DNA of 40,994 nt from an uncultured Bacteroidales bacterium (GTDB lineage: Bacteria > Bacteroidota > Bacteroidia > Bacteroidales > FEN-979): positions 1-40,994 of the forward strand of contig CAIYJU010000056.1 of assembly GCA_903926565.1 (NCBI GenBank), given 5' to 3'. Both the position numbers and the translations under genes were made by a program. The notes beneath the pieces were generated by a model, which worked only from the letters and a program-made list of their open reading frames with translations, was not told the DNA's origin and did no database searches. The stretch's first letter is position 1; each line of letters begins with the position of its first letter. This document shows positions 25,401-33,563 of the stretch, piece by piece.

Positions 25401-28400
25401 AGCCAATCCAATGCCCGGCTGATCATTTGTCCAGGCAAAGGTTGTATTACCACCGCTGTTGATGGTTGTGAAGATGATATCCGCAGTCGGAGATTCGTTG
25501 CACAGCAACTGGTTCGATACAGCATCCACCTGGCCGGTCGGGTTGACGGTAATTGAGAATTGCTTTGTAGGTCCGGTGCAACTCACTCCATCATTGGTAA
25601 AGGTAGGAGTAACATATAAATCTGCTACCAACGGTGAGGTACCCGTATTGGTGGCATTAAAGGCATCTATGTTGCCGATGCCAAAAGTGCCCAGGTTGAT
25701 ACCCGGCTCACTGTTGGTCCAGAAATAACTTGTATATCCTCCGGTGTTGTAGGTATCGAATGTTACCGAGGTACTTGTCCCGATGCAAACCACCTGGTTA
25801 TCCGGCTGATGAACCTCTGCCGTAGGATTGACTGTGATGGTGAAAGTCTCTGCTGGTCCGGTGCAGTTTTCAAATTGCGGCGTAACAGTAATTGTCGCAA
25901 TAACTGGTGCAGTTCCTGTGTTGATGGCAGCAAAAGCAAGGATATCGCCGGAACCATCTGCAGCCAGTCCGATGGTTGGATCGTTGTTGGTCCAGGTATA
26001 AGTGGTTGCTCCGCCAGTATTGTTTGTACCAAAGATTATATCGGTGGTATTTGCACCATTGCAAACAACCTGATTTGAAGGTTTAATCACCTGTCCGGTT
26101 GGATAAACTGTAATGGTGAAGGTCTCCGTAGGTCCGACACAGTCAGCAGCTGGTTCCTTTCCACCAAATAGTGGGAAAGCAGGTGTCACAACAATCGTGG
26201 CTACCAATGGTGAGGTCCCTGTGTTTACAACATTAAAGGGGTCAATATTGCCGGTACCCGTACCCGGAAGTCCAATTTCAGGAGTATCGTTTGTCCATGA
26301 ATAAGTGGTGGTACCACCGGTATTGTTGGTGGTGAATGCAACCGAAGCACTTTCTCCATTGCATTTTACCAGGTCGGCAGGATCATTAACCTGGCCGGTC
26401 GGGTTCACTGTGATGTAGAAGGTCTCCGATGCCCCTGGGCAGGTTATATAACCATAGTTTGTCGGTGTCACAACAATTTCTGCAACAACCGGGGCAGTAC
26501 CGGTGTTCACGGCTGTAAACGCTGCAATATCACCTGTTCCGGCGGCAGCAAGGCCGATGCCCGGCTCACTGTTAGTCCATTCATAAGTAACTCCGCCTTC
26601 GTAGTTGATCGAGAAAAATGACACACCTGTTGTAAGAGATCCGTTGCATAATAACTGGTCACCGGGATTGTTCACCGTTACCAGAGGATAAACAGTAACA
26701 TCTCCGTTAACGTAGAAATCGGGGGTTGGGGTGTCACAGAATGTAGTATAATCAGGAGCAACTCCGGCATATTCACATGCAGTTCCCTGTGCGTTTTCAT
26801 TTAAAGTGATTGCAGAAATCGCTGTTCCCGGAACGACATTAAACCTCAGTGTAAACATTGTTTCATCAGTTCCAAGAGATACTCCGTTACCAGGTAAGGC
26901 ACCATAACCGGAGACTTTGAAAATACCGGCAGGCAAAGTTGTAACTTCAAACGGATCCCATTGTCCTTCAAATGCGGCATTCCTGCTGATAATTGTGGGA
27001 TTGGTCAATTCTGTATCGGTGTATCCAAAGGTAAGGGAAAGACTTCCTACATTGCTAAATGCACTTACTGTAACAGGAACATCGACTGTTGTCGTTCCTT
27101 CGCATATATAAGCATCGGAAACGGTGGTCACAGGACCTCCCACAGTAACAGTAATTTCACCCGTTAATTGTGCAGAACAACCTGTTGCAACAATCGTAGC
27201 TAATACATTGAAAGTGGTACTGGAGGACAGGTTTCCGGTTGGCAAACTGATGGTTCCGCCATCACCTGCAACTGGTTGGCCAATGGGGCTGTTGTCGGCA
27301 TCATTCCGTAGCTGGTAGTTTGTGCCAATGACAGATGCGGCAACAGTGATAGTCACACCTGAACCGGAGCAAATTGAATTTGTACCAAAAACCAGCAAAC
27401 TGATATCCGGTAATGGAAGTACTGTCGTCGATGCTGATGTTGAAGCTTTACAACCAAATCCATCAGTAACGGTTACTCCCCAGGTTGATGCTGAGGATAC
27501 AGTTATTGTCCGGGTAGTTTCTCCTGTTGACCATAAATATCCCGAAAACGCACCCGCATCTAAAACGGTTGAACTGCCATTACAGATTGCTAAATTACCA
27601 GTTATGTTAACAACGATGGGGTTAACAACAACAGTTACAGTAAAGCTGCATGTAACAGGAGGGTTCACTCCATCGTTTGCTGTGTAGGTAACAGTTGTGG
27701 TACCAAGCGGGAAATTGGCTCCCGGTGCGAAATTACTTGTAAAGGATAATGGCGTCAGACAATTATCCGGGTCTGAGGCGGTAGGTGCTGTCCAGCTAAC
27801 GTTGGCAGTACAACCGGCAGCATTGACCGGAACAGAGATATTTGAGGGACATCCTGAAATAACCGGAGCGGCATTTCCTTCGTCTTTCAGTCTGATGCCC
27901 CAGAATGAATTTGTTCCTGTACCATATCCATCAACCTGTAAATAATATGTGGCGCCAGGTGTTAAACAGACTGGAGCAATCCATGCTTTATATGGAGCGC
28001 TACCTGTAGTAGAGTCGTCATTTGCAGCGATCAGATAATTACCCATAAAACCGGCACAGTCTTCCATACTGTAAAGTGCAAATTGGTTATCCCACTGGTT
28101 AAAGTTGCTGTTATTCCCTATTGATACTCTGCCGGAGGCTGGTGCAACAAAAGAGAACCATACGGTATTGTTGGCGACCTGACCGGTCCCCCATCCGGTT
28201 TGAGTTGTAAATCCTGTCCCCGGAGGTGAAGGTTCACCAGCTTCGACAGTTGAACCAACGTTTGTAAATGGTCCGCTAAGTCCGATCGAAATCGGGATTG
28301 CAGAACACACATTGTCACCATTTACAGAAACGACTGTTGTTACGCAGTTTGTCGTTGATACACAGCCGTTGCTGCCTGTAACGATGCAGTTAATATAAAA

Positions 28401-31400
28401 AGTGCCGGCTGTGCTTGCAGTAAGTAAAACCACATCACTTGTTGCACCACCTATACCTGAGAAACCTGTACTGCAATTTGTTGTGGAAACCTGCCATTGA
28501 AAGGTAGAACCTGCCTCATGCCCGGTAACTGCAAAGGTCATGCCTACATAAGTCAGACCAGTGGAAGGCCCGGAGGCTGTACCACCCGGTCCTGTACCTA
28601 CCGTCACCTCCTTGTTCATTGAACAAGTAGTGCCACAGCCATCGGTTATATCAACACTGAATGTATATATCCCAACAGGAAGATTTGCAGTAATCGTTTG
28701 TGCATCAGGATAAACACCCCCGATACCGTCATTCCATGTGTAACTAAAGGCACCTCCACCTCCTGTTGTATGGGCAGTGAGGTTGAAATTGAGATTATCA
28801 CACGAAGGAGTGTTGGTAATATTCGTGCAGGCAATTGGGTCGCCGAGAGATACGGTTACGGTACCTGTTGAAGAGCAACCGCCAATCGTTCCGGTTACAG
28901 AATATACAGTGGTAGCATTAATTCCCGAAGCCAGCGGATTAGGCAAACTCGGATCATTTAAGAAGGTCGTTGGTGTCCATGCATATGTTGCCGTTCCTCC
29001 TGACGGTGAAAATGTATATGAGGAAACAGTAGTGGAGGACCATGAAACATTATTTCTTCCGGGAGAGGCTAAACCCGCAGTACCTGAAATGTTTTCGAGG
29101 CCCTGCACACTCGTGTTCAACCCAATATTCGTTGCAATAACATCAATCACGTTGGAACCTTCATGAAGGATTATCTGTCCGACATAATTCCCTGCATCAT
29201 TAAAATCAACAATGCAAATTCTGTTTGGCGAATTACCTGATGTGTAATAGTTGATCTCCCCTGCACTGACAGTGGTCCAATCCTTCCATGCCAGGGCAAT
29301 ATAGTTATTGGGAACCGCCGCTGCCGGTATTGCTGCCGGTGTCCAGGCGTTGGAAGCGCTGCCCCCAAACTGAATGTTCCCATTTGTACTCACCTGGAAT
29401 GTTGTATAGTAGTTTCCATAAAAACCAAAATTAAAACCTATTGGCACTGAATTGGAAACAGCATCATCGCCAACAGGAGCGATTGTATATGTACCGGGTG
29501 TGAGTCCGACCGTACTAACCGGAGACAAAGTATTTGCCGCCACAGTGTATGCAGTTGTATTAACTGCATTGACAAGCAATTGCGAACTCCCGTCCATACA
29601 AACTGACGTTGGTGTTGCATTGGGTCCGATAAGGGATGGTTTCTCAGCAACTGTAATTACAGAAGTTGCAGTGTTTTTACAACCATTGGCATCAGTACCG
29701 GTAACTGTATATGTGGTTGTTGATCCGGGACTGGCATGTACCACTGCAACATTGGTAAAATCCAATCCGGAGGCAGGACTCCATGCATAAGTGCTGGCCC
29801 CGCTTGCAGTCAGTTCAACAGGTGAGCCTCCCGGAGTACAGTAGAATCCGGATATCGGGAGTACTGAAACCGAAGGAAGTGTATTCACAGTCAAGGTCAA
29901 TTCATTAGATGTACCAATGGCTCCTCCGAAAGAACAAGTTACTTTCAAACGATAGTAATAGGTACCTGCAACCAAGGCGCCTGTGGTATAAGATGTTGTA
30001 TTTGCCCCTGAGCCTCCGGAAACATTGCCAAAACCCAGACCACCACCAACTGTGGAGACTTCCCATTGATAGGAAACACCAGCCCCGACTTCTGAACCAG
30101 TGGTTGACATATTATATGTTAAACCAACACATAAATTAACAATCGCTGGTGAAATGGCACCACCGGCTGCTCCGGTACATACAAGCGGAGTATATTCATC
30201 AGCCCCGATGTCGGGTGTGGTGGCATTACGTGTATTGCCATCAAAATCCGTTGTAATTCCTGCGACAGGTGTCCCAACATTATTAACTGTTGTAGAACCT
30301 AAATTGATATGTAAATTGGTTGCGGAAATAAATGAAGGATCAGCACTTATTGAATTGCCATCTTTTCCGGTTGCGGTTTGCCAGGCAGCCAATGCTGTTC
30401 TGGCTAAAAGATTATAATAACCAACATTTCCACCCGGGCAATAATAGTCATTATAATTAATCGTACCGGCTGAAATGTTTGTAGTGGCTACACAATAGAG
30501 GCCATAGGCATATGTGCTCGCGTGCGTGTTTACAATTATATTATCCTGAAATTCAGTGATAGTAACTCCTGACACACTTGCATTTACGGCAAAGGAAGAA
30601 TAATTCAATCCTGATCCAAGCTGTGTGCCCATTGCTATACTGTTATAATTTATTTTCACCAGGGTAGCACCGGCTGTAAAGAATATACCTGTGGGTATAA
30701 ATGTGCTGGTAGCACTTGTTTGATAAACTACCATTTTGCAATCCCTGATAAAGTTGTTGTTAATGCTGATCCCTGCATTGGATGTTGCACCTGTAACATA
30801 AATTCCATGGGCGCCATATCCACCCGTATTTGGCTGATTAATGTCATGAATATTGTTTTTCGAAACAATACACCCGGCATTGACCGTACCTATTTCGATA
30901 CCGGCAATGGTAGTGGAGTATCCTGTTGCACCATAATCCCCGACCCGGATATCATTGCCTGATATCGTGGCAGATCCTGTACCTGCGGTTGAAGCTGAAT
31001 AGGTAATCAGGATGCCCCTGCTGCCAATATTTAATGCAGATGTTGCACTTCCAATAGTGTTGTTCAAAATCTGAGTCCCTGTATTCAAGTATGTAGCGCT
31101 TACTCCGGAAGCATAAACACCATGAAACGCACGGGTGATCAGGTTGTTTTCAACCCTGGTATTTAAACTGCTGTACGCACCGGTTGAGATGGCAGATGAG
31201 TTGGACATCACAAAACCGTAACTCACAGTCGTTGAGGTGGCTGAGTTTCTGCCACCAGTAATGATACAGTTTTTGATGGTGCAATTATCCGCTCCATCCA
31301 GGCCGGTGGCACTGTTTGATGCAAAACGAACTGCAGCTGTGCCGGTCGAAGCGTTGGTTGCGACTACAATGCTTAAATGTCTTGTGCCAGTGCTTGCAGG

Positions 31401-31772
31401 GTCACCGTTAATTGTAACGTTATCTGCACCGTATAATTCCAAAACACCTCTGCTCGCTGTTGGAGCAGCTGCAGAATTGATGGTCCAGTCACCTCCGCTG
31501 GGAACAATTAACACACTCGAATAACTCGAAGGAGACGCACTTTTTAACAGTGGCACTGAAACAGCGGGCTCTGTAGTATTCCCGGTTACCGAAATTGTTA
31601 CGCCCCCCTGATGTGTTCCAAGATTAATTGCTGCAAAAGCCGCATTCACAGTTGCGTACGAAGTTGGCCCTACAGTCCCTGCAGTTGCAGTTACACTAAC
31701 TTGTGCATTGGCATGTTGCAACGAGGATACACCAAGAGCAAGTGCGAATAAAAAAAGTAATAGTTTTTTCAT
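22482..31772 (-). CDS. Giant T9SS-exported surface protein with Ig/HYR and ten tandem repeats
   Basis: 3096 residues from the ATG at 31772, where a signal peptide (MKKLLLFLFALALGVSSLQH) begins; the extension to the TTG at 31802 is rejected. Domains in order: a right-handed beta-helix-like region (about residues 90-450), Ig/PKD-like domains with Cys, a HYR domain (about 1297-1377; GCPSNISVPVNAAGC), a cohesin-like region (about 1550-1690), ten repeats of about 96 residues (about 1694-2660), further Ig-like segments, and a T9SS type A tail at about 3020-3096 (NIYPNPTTGNF and GLYFVKVVSG). It is thus secreted and anchored at the cell surface. It is probably an adhesin; no catalytic domain was found. 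Confidence 0.9.
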   Translation of the reverse strand: MKKLLLFLFALALGVSSLQHANAQVSVTATAGTVGPTSYATVNAAFAAINLGTHQGGVTISVTGNTTEPAVSVPLLKSASPSSYSSVLIVPSGGDWTINSAAAPTASRGVLELYGADNVTINGDPASTGTRHLSIVVATNASTGTAAVRFASNSATGLDGADNCTIKNCIITGGRNSATSTTVSYGFVMSNSSAISTGAYSSLNTRVENNLITRAFHGVYASGVSATYLNTGTQILNNTIGSATSALNIGSRGILITYSASTAGTGSATISGNDIRVGDYGATGYSTTIAGIEIGTVNAGCIVSKNNIHDINQPNTGGYGAHGIYVTGATSNAGISINNNFIRDCKMVVYQTSATSTFIPTGIFFTAGATLVKINYNSIAMGTQLGSGLNYSSFAVNASVSGVTITEFQDNIIVNTHASTYAYGLYCVATTNISAGTINYNDYYCPGGNVGYYNLLARTALAAWQTATGKDGNSISADPSFISATNLHINLGSTTVNNVGTPVAGITTDFDGNTRNATTPDIGADEYTPLVCTGAAGGAISPAIVNLCVGLTYNMSTTGSEVGAGVSYQWEVSTVGGGLGFGNVSGGSGANTTSYTTGALVAGTYYYRLKVTCSFGGAIGTSNELTLTVNTLPSVSVLPISGFYCTPGGSPVELTASGASTYAWSPASGLDFTNVAVVHASPGSTTTYTVTGTDANGCKNTATSVITVAEKPSLIGPNATPTSVCMDGSSQLLVNAVNTTAYTVAANTLSPVSTVGLTPGTYTIAPVGDDAVSNSVPIGFNFGFYGNYYTTFQVSTNGNIQFGGSASNAWTPAAIPAAAVPNNYIALAWKDWTTVSAGEINYYTSGNSPNRICIVDFNDAGNYVGQIILHEGSNVIDVIATNIGLNTSVQGLENISGTAGLASPGRNNVSWSSTTVSSYTFSPSGGTATYAWTPTTFLNDPSLPNPLASGINATTVYSVTGTIGGCSSTGTVTVSLGDPIACTNITNTPSCDNLNFNLTAHTTGGGGAFSYTWNDGIGGVYPDAQTITANLPVGIYTFSVDITDGCGTTCSMNKEVTVGTGPGGTASGPSTGLTYVGMTFAVTGHEAGSTFQWQVSTTNCSTGFSGIGGATSDVVLLTASTAGTFYINCIVTGSNGCVSTTNCVTTVVSVNGDNVCSAIPISIGLSGPFTNVGSTVEAGEPSPPGTGFTTQTGWGTGQVANNTVWFSFVAPASGRVSIGNNSNFNQWDNQFALYSMEDCAGFMGNYLIAANDDSTTGSAPYKAWIAPVCLTPGATYYLQVDGYGTGTNSFWGIRLKDEGNAAPVISGCPSNISVPVNAAGCTANVSWTAPTASDPDNCLTPLSFTSNFAPGANFPLGTTTVTYTANDGVNPPVTCSFTVTVVVNPIVVNITGNLAICNGSSTVLDAGAFSGYLWSTGETTRTITVSSASTWGVTVTDGFGCKASTSASTTVLPLPDISLLVFGTNSICSGSGVTITVAASVIGTNYQLRNDADNSPIGQPVAGDGGTISLPTGNLSSSTTFNVLATIVATGCSAQLTGEITVTVGGPVTTVSDAYICEGTTTVDVPVTVSAFSNVGSLSLTFGYTDTELTNPTIISRNAAFEGQWDPFEVTTLPAGIFKVSGYGALPGNGVSLGTDETMFTLRFNVVPGTAISAITLNENAQGTACEYAGVAPDYTTFCDTPTPDFYVNGDVTVYPLVTVNNPGDQLLCNGSLTTGVSFFSINYEGGVTYEWTNSEPGIGLAAAGTGDIAAFTAVNTGTAPVVAEIVVTPTNYGYITCPGASETFYITVNPTGQVNDPADLVKCNGESASVAFTTNNTGGTTTYSWTNDTPEIGLPGTGTGNIDPFNVVNTGTSPLVATIVVTPAFPLFGGKEPAADCVGPTETFTITVYPTGQVIKPSNQVVCNGANTTDIIFGTNNTGGATTYTWTNNDPTIGLAADGSGDILAFAAINTGTAPVIATITVTPQFENCTGPAETFTITVNPTAEVHQPDNQVVCIGTSTSVTFDTYNTGGYTSYFWTNSEPGINLGTFGIGNIDAFNATNTGTSPLVADLYVTPTFTNDGVSCTGPTKQFSITVNPTGQVDAVSNQLLCNESPTADIIFTTINSGGNTTFAWTNDQPGIGLASAGSGDISSFNVVNTGTAPVVATIIVVPIFENEGVSCTGSEISFTITVNPTGQVNATGDQVVCNGSPVSGVSFTTNNTVGSTVFTWTNSAASIGLAASGTGNILGFTGINTGTAPVIATVTVTPHFTYGALTCDGPADIFTITVNPTGQVNDPADIVECNGTLTSVTFGTVNTVGVTTYTWTNTLPSIGIAASGTGNIGSFSAANITNSPVVATITVTPHFTYDLVTCDGPEQTFTITVNPTGQVNTVANQRLCNGVSTSAINFTTTNLVGVTTYTWVNTAPSIGLDASGTGNIASFTAVNNGTAPVVATVTVTSHFTYGSVTCDGNQEIFTITVNPTGQVNQPANQVVCNTNSVGVVFGTTNTGGTTIYLWSNNTPGIGLSATGSGDISFNAINVGTSPVTATITVTPTFYNPGPAKEALTGCAGPSKTFTITVNPTGQVNQPANQVLNNGDLTAAVLYGTVNTGGTTTFTWTNNTTSIGLAAAGTGDIAAFTAVNLGVSTVVATIVVTPSYSNGSVSCTGPAKTFTITVNPKPILVTHNQSICSPYRIDLTAPAVTAGSVYPPTTVLTYWRDAACTLPVPTPTAVGNGTYYIKATIPPGGWFDVKPVVVTINPLPVIYAGTGSGAYCSSVPGITVGLTGSQLGVSYTLWLGITQISPTTIAGTGGPISFGSIPPVAGHYWTLAENNTTHCQNRMYNCVNITLTPALPVSVTIVPSVNPSVADANVTFTATPVNGGVTPSYQWKVNGFNVAGGGSTYTYKPVNGDVVTCVLTSSESCVSGPATSNSVVMTVTGYHTGSITVTGTVGAETRCYNSLLTITVAGGGTSFIVNSGGNVTMIAGQNILFMPGAKVLAGGYLHGYISLTDHCGAKAPSIVNTATGEETLPAISQNVKFNIYPNPTTGNFTIEQTSGSTAEVVKVEIFGMRGDKVLSGQLTGEKKREFTISGFPTGLYFVKVVSGDQAETFKLIKIN
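23800..26690 (-). repeat. Ten in-frame repeats of about 290 bp inside the giant surface gene
   Basis: Units start near 26690, 26390, 26080, 25800, 25520, 25230, 24940, 24650, 24370 and 24080. Each carries xVCNG near the start, TTYTWTN, IGLAASGTGNI, VATITVTP and TFTITVNPTGQV. Copies differ by many silent and replacement changes, so they are old, not freshly expanded. Boundaries are approximate. Confidence 0.8.
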
Positions 31773-31985
31773 GGTTATTTGTTTTGTTGAGTTTGGTTTC
31801 AAGAAAAAATATTTTTCGGAGGATATATGATTAGGTTGATTTCTTCTTTGTCAGATCACTTAAGCGCTGTAATAAGTTATGGGCATGTTAATTACAAAAA
31901 ATCATGCAATCAGTAATAAAATATTATTGACGGCCTGATACAAGCGGGTAAATATATAAATAAAATTGCACAAATCTGACACAAT

Positions 31986-32010
31986 GTAATTTATATTAGT
32001 TATAAATTAC
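31986..32010. repeat. Perfect A/T-rich inverted repeat
   Basis: GTAATTTATA, loop TTAGT, TATAAATTAC: ten perfect pairs. It lies 20 bases past the nhaA stop on the minus strand, upstream of the giant surface gene. It may be a weak terminator for nhaA or a protein site; without a T tract it is not a clear terminator. Confidence 0.5.
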
Positions 32011-32030
32011 TTAACAGAGAATGACTCTCC

Positions 32031-33179
32031 TTAACCAATGGATGGCCGGTTCGACAAACTATTCCTCAACCATAAATATCCAACCACACCTGCAATGGCA
32101 GAAGCAACCAATACTGCAATTTTCGAACTGTTAATCAACGCAATCTCATCGTAAGCCAATAAGGTGATGAAGATGGACATGGTAAACCCGATACCACCCA
32201 GGAAACCTGCACCAATAACATGCCTCCAGGTCAAATCAGGTGGAAGAGCGCACAACCCCAGCCAGGCGCCGGCCATGGAAAACAGACAGATTCCCAGTGG
32301 TTTACCTATAATGAGTCCCAGGAAAATTCCGATGCTGCCAGGTTCAGTCAGACCATGTGCCCAATTTCCTGAAAGTATGATGCCGGTGTTGGCGAGGGCA
32401 AACAAGGGCAGAATAAAAAAGGCAACCGGTCGGTGCAGGAAGTGTTGCAGCCTGTAAGATGGCGATTTTTCCCCGCCATCTCCGAAAGGCAGTGCAAAAG
32501 CCAGCAACACACCTGTAATGGTTGCATGAATTCCTGAATGTAACATATAATACCACATAAATATCCCCCCGATAAGATAAGGGAAAATGAGGTGTATTTT
32601 TAACCGGTTAAATATCAGGAGCAGCCCGAATATTCCCAATGCGATCATTAAATTTGTCCAGACGAGTGATGTGGTATAAAAAAAGGCGATGATCAGGATG
32701 GCGCCCAGGTCGTCTATAACGGCCAGCGCTGTCAGGAACACTTTAAGCGTTGATGGCACCCTGCTGCCCAGCAATGACAGAATTCCTATGGCAAAAGCAA
32801 TGTCGGTCGCCATGGGAATCCCTGCCCCTGACTGGGTTACCTCATTTATGTTAAAAGACAAATAGAGAAGAGCGGGAATCACCATCCCGCCAAGGGCCGC
32901 AATCAGAGGTAAGGTGGCATTTCTGAATTCTGACAATTCACCGGCATATATTTCACGTTCAAGTTCCAGACCGATCAACAGAAAAAATACCGTCATTAAT
33001 CCGTCGTTGATCCAGTGCTGAACGGAATGGCCCTCCAGGCTGAAATCCCAGAATTCAACGTAACCTTTTCCAAAAATTGAATTGGCTGTGAGCAAAGAAA
33101 TTAAGGTGCAGGCAAGCAGCACCAATCCACCGGATTTTTCGCTGTTGAAAAAATCAGTAAATTGTCTTGTCAGTTTCAT
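32031..33179 (-). CDS. nhaA: Na+/H+ antiporter NhaA
   Basis: 382 residues, the usual length. Typical NhaA segments run through the protein: NDGLMTVFFLLIGLELERE, TLPLIAALGGMVIPALLY, GIPMATDIAFAIGILSLLG, and the sodium/proton-binding aspartate pair in AVIDDLGAILIIAFFYT. The C-terminal GFLGGIGFTMSIFITLLAY is also characteristic. It exchanges internal Na+ for external protons at the inner membrane and helps keep pH and salt balance. Eleven to twelve membrane helices are expected. A -7 element lies just upstream at 33217-33224. It appears to be a single-gene unit. Confidence 0.95.
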   Translation of the reverse strand: MKLTRQFTDFFNSEKSGGLVLLACTLISLLTANSIFGKGYVEFWDFSLEGHSVQHWINDGLMTVFFLLIGLELEREIYAGELSEFRNATLPLIAALGGMVIPALLYLSFNINEVTQSGAGIPMATDIAFAIGILSLLGSRVPSTLKVFLTALAVIDDLGAILIIAFFYTTSLVWTNLMIALGIFGLLLIFNRLKIHLIFPYLIGGIFMWYYMLHSGIHATITGVLLAFALPFGDGGEKSPSYRLQHFLHRPVAFFILPLFALANTGIILSGNWAHGLTEPGSIGIFLGLIIGKPLGICLFSMAGAWLGLCALPPDLTWRHVIGAGFLGGIGFTMSIFITLLAYDEIALINSSKIAVLVASAIAGVVGYLWLRNSLSNRPSIG

Positions 33180-33216
33180 CTTATGTCATTAAGCATATCC
33201 ATCCCGGATGACGGGT

Positions 33217-33224
33217 CAAAGGTA
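33217..33224 (-). promoter_or_regulatory. -7 element for nhaA
   Basis: Minus strand TACCTTTG, a perfect TAnnTTTG, 38-45 bases before the nhaA ATG at 33179. No -33 TTG at the right distance; that position falls in the 11-bp repeat array. Confidence 0.4.
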
Positions 33225-33244
33225 AAAAATTAATGAATGGTCTG

Positions 33245-33343
33245 CTCCCTGCTTTCTCCCTGCTTTCTCCCTGCTTTCTCCCTGCTTTCTCCCTGCTCGC
33301 TCCCTGCTCGCTCCCTGCTCGCTCCCTGCGCGCTCCCTGCACT
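33245..33343. repeat. 11-bp tandem repeat (nine units)
   Basis: Nine units of 11 bases: four CTCCCTGCTTT, three CTCCCTGCTCG, then CTCCCTGCGCG and CTCCCTGCACT. Three copies of a TTAGCRTTC motif follow at about 33352-33392. It lies in the divergent spacer between nhaA and the sensor kinase. Ordered variants point to recent stepwise growth by slippage. Confidence 0.9.
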
Positions 33344-33500
33344 TTCCCACTTAGCATTCTCTTAGCGTTCATTAAGGATTCGCTTAGCATTCAGGTTTGT
33401 CCCTGAATCCTCCAGGCATGCTCCCATAAGGTCCCTGCATGATAAAAATTTTTCTGACATCTATGATCAAAATTATTTATCTGATAATCATATTACATAT

Positions 33501-33508
33501 TAAATTTG
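33501..33508 (+). promoter_or_regulatory. -7 element for the two-component operon
   Basis: TAAATTTG matches TAnnTTTG exactly, 55 bases before the ATG at 33564. A matching -33 TTG is not seen. Confidence 0.4.
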
Positions 33509-33563
33509 CATAATGATTTAAGTTGGTTCAATCATTCAGGAATACATAACAGCTCAATGGGAT

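Noticed and set aside
25026-25556. 176-codon plus ORF antisense to the giant surface gene
   Set aside because: It lies within the repeat region of a gene with signal peptide and sorting tail; its apparent repeats mirror those of the real frame.
33181-33390. 69-codon minus ORF
   Set aside because: It is the translation of the 11-bp tandem repeat; low-complexity, no conserved features.
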